Shown here piece by piece: positions 61,106 through 64,000 of a stretch of 64,000 bases of DNA. The position numbers and the translations under genes were made by a program. The stretch covers positions 3,624,023-3,688,022 of the forward strand of contig NZ_CP170547.1 in the NCBI RefSeq assembly GCF_042695135.1. Direction: 5' to 3'. The number at the start of each line of letters is the position of its first letter. The first letter of the stretch is position 1. Under the pieces are notes generated by a model, which saw only the letters and a program-made list of their open reading frames with translations, had not been told where the DNA came from and searched no databases. Source of the DNA: Epilithonimonas sp042695135 (lineage in GTDB: Bacteria; Bacteroidota; Bacteroidia; Flavobacteriales; Weeksellaceae).

Positions 61106-61592
61106 GCTTTATCATTAATTCTTTTAAAATTTTCTTCAATCTGTTCATTTTCACACGGGCATTTACTTCTGTAATACCCAACGTTTCAGCGATTTCTTTG
61201 TAAGGTTCATCATCCAGATACATCATTACGATTGCTCTTTCCACATCTGGTAAAAGTTTTATAACCTTATACAATAGAGAAATCTGCTGTTGTTTTTCAT
61301 CATTATCTTCCAAGAAATCTTTGCTGTGAAAATCCTGCAGCTCATCTGTCTGCGGCTGTCTTGTTTTCTTTCTGAATAATGTAATTGCCGTATTAAGAGC
61401 CACACGGTACATCCACGTCGAAATTTTAGAATTACCCTGGAATGAGTCGTAGGATTTCCAGAGTTGTAACACGATTTCCTGAAAAAGATCTTCCTGATCT
61501 TCTAAAGAATGGGTATAAAGACGCGAGACTTTTATAATAAGCCCTTGATTATTCTTTATTAATTTAGAAAATTCTTTCTGTTTATTGTCCAT
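61098..61592 (-). CDS. ECF RNA polymerase sigma factor
   Basis: 164 residues with region 2 (DLFQEIVLQLWKSYDSFQGN, STWMYRVALNTAITLFRKKT) and region 4 (DVERAIVMMYLDDEPYKEIA, TEVNARVKMNRLKKIL). It is a typical extracytoplasmic-function sigma factor. The gene lies next to its likely regulator, with an 8-bp overlap, and 66 bp from the divergent lipoprotein gene on the plus strand, a possible target. Confidence 0.92.
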   Translation of the reverse strand: MDNKQKEFSKLIKNNQGLIIKVSRLYTHSLEDQEDLFQEIVLQLWKSYDSFQGNSKISTWMYRVALNTAITLFRKKTRQPQTDELQDFHSKDFLEDNDEKQQQISLLYKVIKLLPDVERAIVMMYLDDEPYKEIAETLGITEVNARVKMNRLKKILKELMIKHA

Positions 61593-61736
61593 TCCGGAAA
61601 CGAAGATAAGAATTTATTCCTTTTATATGTAACAAGAAATTATGATGACCGAGGAATATTGAATCCGTTAATTAAACAAATTATTTTGTTGAAAAAATTT
61701 GCTATCCGATTATATATTATTGATTATATTTGGTTT

Positions 61737-62234
61737 ATGGTCATTCGTAAATCTATCAATATCATTTTTTGTTCACTTTTAATTTTGATGTTTAGCTGTA
61801 CAAATCAATCTAAAGTTCTTTCATCTTCTAAAAATGAAGATACAATTGGACAGCCTAAACCTAAAATAGTTTATCTTTTTTTCGAAGCGGAAAAATCAGC
61901 TGATGGGAAAGTGATTGTGCAATTGATTGATAAAAAAGTATCAGATGGCTTTTTTAAAAATGAAGACTTTGGAACGGCAAAAGAAATTACTAACAGTTAT
62001 TATAAAATTATGTTGTTTGACAAAAATGATCAGGTTTTTAAAACATCAATTATTGATAATCCATTATCTCCGATTTTTGAATCTTACAGCGAAAACTCTA
62101 TGGAAAAGCAAATCGGAAAATTATCTAAAGCTGAATTTTTTTACCGCTATAATGATTCCGGAAACATCTCAAAATTAGAAATCCACAAAACTGACAATGG
62201 TAAATCGGATCGGATCTTCACTCTAAAACTATAA
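61737..62234 (+). CDS. Hypothetical lipoprotein
   Basis: 165 residues from Met at 61737 (MVIRKSINIIFCSLLILMFS); a TTG at 61659 would add 26 residues. The lipobox is LLILMFSC. The mature protein has KIVYLFFEAEKSADGKVIVQ and TNSYYKIMLFDKNDQVFKTS, with no named family. It ends 2 bp before the peptidase gene, so they are cotranscribed and possibly coexported. Confidence 0.65.
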   Translation: MVIRKSINIIFCSLLILMFSCTNQSKVLSSSKNEDTIGQPKPKIVYLFFEAEKSADGKVIVQLIDKKVSDGFFKNEDFGTAKEITNSYYKIMLFDKNDQVFKTSIIDNPLSPIFESYSENSMEKQIGKLSKAEFFYRYNDSGNISKLEIHKTDNGKSDRIFTLKL

Positions 62235-62236
62235 TT

Positions 62237-63598
62237 ATGAAATACTTTTACTTACTCTGTTTTTTATCCTTTAATATAACTTACGCACAATTATTTGATC
62301 TGGTTCCTTTATTAGAAAATGGAACCAAGGATAAAAGGATTAATCTGGTAATATTGGGAGACGGTTATACTGCATCTGAACAAGCTACTTTTATGGAAGA
62401 TGCGACATTTGTTTCCAATTATCTTATGAATAAACAGCCGTATTCAAATTATAAAAATTATTTTAACGTTTATGCACTTAAAGTGATCTCCTTAGAAAGT
62501 GGCGTGAAACACCCGGCTACTGCAAATGATGTTACTGAACCTGTAATTCCTATAAGTAATCCTAATAATTATTTTAGTACTTCTTACGATACATCGGGAA
62601 CTCATCGTTGCATATACGGCAGTGTAAATAAGGTAACACAGGCACTGGCTGCAAATATGCCAGAATTCGATATTGCACTTGTTCTAGGAAATAATACAGA
62701 ATACGGAGGCTGTGGAGGAACTTACGCATTTTTATCAAGAAATGACCAGGCTCCGGATGTGGCATATCACGAATTGGGACATTCATTTGGCAAACTTGCA
62801 GACGAATATTGGTTTTCTGGCTCAGGTGAGTCTCCTAACAAAACAAAAACATCCGACACCGAAACAGTTCGCTGGAAAAACTGGTTGAATACCGGAAGTG
62901 TGGGAATCTATCAGTTCACAGAAAATACAGCTTGGTACCGTCCGCATCAGAATTGTGAAATGAGATATTTGAACAGACAGTTTTGTAATGTCTGTAAGGA
63001 AGCATTAGTTGAGAAAATCCATACTGTGAAAAATCCGATCGACAGTTATTCACCGTCAAATTCTGCTACAATTACAACCAATCAGCCAGTCGATTTATCC
63101 GTGAATTTAATTTTACCAATTCCTAATACATTAAAAACAGAATGGAAACTTAATAATGAGAGTATTGCTACGGATGTAAGTAATGTCACCATACAACCCG
63201 ATCAGCTAAATTTAGGAACAAATAACATTTTGTTTAATGTTTACGATAATACAACTATGGTTCGGACCAATAACCACAATACAATTCATCTTTCTACGAT
63301 AGCCTGGACTATTAACAAAACACAACTCGGAGTTTCGGACATAAAAAGTAATGAATATGATTTTGTTCTTTATCCAAATCCATCAGAAGATTATGTAGTA
63401 ATAGAAAGCAAATCGATATTCAATGATAAAATTGAAATACAAATATTAGATAGCTCCGGAAGGCTTATCAAAAAACAAAATATAAATCCAAACAAACAAG
63501 AAAAAATAGATATTTCTAAATTGAATTCTCAAATTTATATTATAAATATATACAAGAAAGCCGAACATATTTTATCCAAAAAAATGATTAAAAATTAA
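62237..63598 (+). CDS. M64-type zinc peptidase, T9SS cargo
   Basis: 453 residues. A signal peptide (about 1-18, ending YAQ) is followed by the peptidase domain: NLVILGDGYTASEQATFMED near the start, GCGGTYAFLSRNDQAPDVAY, and the zinc site HELGHSFGKLADEY at 178-191. This matches family M64 (IgA peptidase-like). Ig-like sequence follows (about 275-370), then a T9SS type A sorting domain at the C-terminus (YDFVLYPNPSEDYVVIE, INIYKKAEHI). It is secreted or cell-surface attached. The substrate is unproven. Confidence 0.92.
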   Translation: MKYFYLLCFLSFNITYAQLFDLVPLLENGTKDKRINLVILGDGYTASEQATFMEDATFVSNYLMNKQPYSNYKNYFNVYALKVISLESGVKHPATANDVTEPVIPISNPNNYFSTSYDTSGTHRCIYGSVNKVTQALAANMPEFDIALVLGNNTEYGGCGGTYAFLSRNDQAPDVAYHELGHSFGKLADEYWFSGSGESPNKTKTSDTETVRWKNWLNTGSVGIYQFTENTAWYRPHQNCEMRYLNRQFCNVCKEALVEKIHTVKNPIDSYSPSNSATITTNQPVDLSVNLILPIPNTLKTEWKLNNESIATDVSNVTIQPDQLNLGTNNILFNVYDNTTMVRTNNHNTIHLSTIAWTINKTQLGVSDIKSNEYDFVLYPNPSEDYVVIESKSIFNDKIEIQILDSSGRLIKKQNINPNKQEKIDISKLNSQIYIINIYKKAEHILSKKMIKN

Positions 63599-63624
63599 GC
63601 AGGAATTAATTACTTTTGCTACTT

Positions 63625-63913
63625 GAGAAGCGTGGCTTGTTGATCCAGATTTATTTGGATAGGAAAGTCTGGACACCATAGGGCAGCATAGCGGATAACA
63701 TCCGTCATTTGTAAAAATAGGACAAGTGCAACAGAAAGCAAGTACAGTTCGGCTGTAGTGAAACCAGGTAAACTCTATGCGGTGCAATGCTAAGTATATC
63801 ATCAGTTAAGATCGGCTCGATCATTGATGAGGGGTAAGCAGCTAAAACTTTATAGTAATATAAAGTGCAGATAAATAACAGGCTTAAACAGAATCCGGCT
63901 TATAGCGCTTCTC
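63625..63913 (+). ncRNA. rnpB: RNase P RNA
   Basis: The plus strand carries the signature of bacterial RNase P RNA: GATAGGAAAGTCTGGACACC (CR-I, consensus GAGGAAAGTCCGGACACC), GGGCAGCATAGCGGATAACA, ACAGAAAGCAAGTACAGT, GTGAAACCAGGTAAACTCT followed by GCGGTGCAATGC, GAGGGGTAAGCAGCTAAA, and the 3' ACAGAATCCGGCTTATAG. The ends pair as P1: GAGAAGCG (63625-63632) with CGCTTCTC (63906-63913), followed by a T tract. The gene processes tRNA 5' ends with RnpA. The exact 5' and 3' ends are estimated from P1. Confidence 0.9.
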
Positions 63914-64000
63914 TTTTTTATTATAACCAATTTATAATTCTATATAGGCTAAATTTTCGGAATAATTTCAATCTTTTAGAGATAAACACTTTGTCACGAA
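63914..64000. other. Window end, no gene seen
   Basis: An AT-rich tail beginning with the T tract after rnpB. No open frame, hairpin or RNA feature is supported. Confidence 0.5.

Noticed and set aside
1..64000. CRISPR array
   Set aside because: The short tandem repeats at 38049-38132 have no unique spacers of regular length and no cas gene is present.
1..64000. tRNA or rRNA genes
   Set aside because: No cloverleaf-like or rRNA segment was recognised in the intergenic regions; only rnpB was supported.

Overview
The window reads as the chromosome of a low-GC Bacteroidota, most likely a Flavobacteriia member of the Chryseobacterium/Epilithonimonas type. This is inferred from type IX secretion (T9SS) sorting domains, TAnnTTTG promoter boxes, DUF3570/DUF4266, DUF2480 and HAEPLYID-like families, a long-form NusB, a THX ribosomal protein and a Bacteroidota-style RNase P RNA. 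No tRNA, rRNA, CRISPR array, transposase of a known IS family or integrase was found.

Positions 1-12300 are accessory in character. They hold a pair of small lineage-specific helix-turn-helix proteins, an outer-membrane HAEPLYID-like protein, a TMEM175-type channel and a large glycine-rich modular surface protein with a smaller partner. They also hold an AraC-type regulator, a frameshifted truncated paralogue of it, a second AraC regulator, and long gene-poor AT-rich gaps. Several relics occur here: a damaged frame at 172-348, the frameshifted regulator at 6666-7135, and an ester-cyclase-like 3' fragment at 12304-12562 beside a long imperfect palindrome.

Positions 12630-27800 are a nearly continuous minus-strand molybdenum-enzyme island. 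Read in transcription order it contains XdhC, a MocA-like nucleotidyltransferase, MoaA, a ModE-like wHTH, a TonB-dependent receptor, MoeA, a TauE/SafE (TSUP) permease, MoaD, MoeB-rhodanese, MoaE, a MoaC-MoaB fusion and a cysteine desulfurase. After a short gap come a Rossmann protein, a 2Fe-2S subunit and a molybdopterin-binding subunit. It therefore encodes most of cofactor synthesis, maturation and one target enzyme; no ModABC transporter is present in the window.

Positions 28000-48800 are mostly housekeeping and envelope genes: DnaK, Ppk1 and Ppx, a T9SS beta-propeller protein, an LLM flavin enzyme, a VIT1/CCC1 transporter, ComEC, LpxB, DUF2480, a DUF2723 membrane protein, DUF937 and ribosomal protein THX. 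The thioredoxin-ApbE-DUF4266-DUF3570 locus at 38905-41766 looks like an uncharacterised envelope redox or metal system.

Positions 49100-64000 hold AspS and then a 2.6-kb insert (membrane protein, Fic protein with a C-terminal HTH, cupin-like protein). The insert is bounded by a perfect 22-bp direct repeat whose left copy is the last codons of aspS. After it come an acyltransferase, an SDR protein, AroC, thioredoxin-like proteins, YajC, DUF1573, NusB, an ECF sigma factor with a membrane partner, an M64-type T9SS peptidase and rnpB. The AspS-linked insert, the redox/metal locus and the molybdenum island with its TonB receptor are the most interesting regions.
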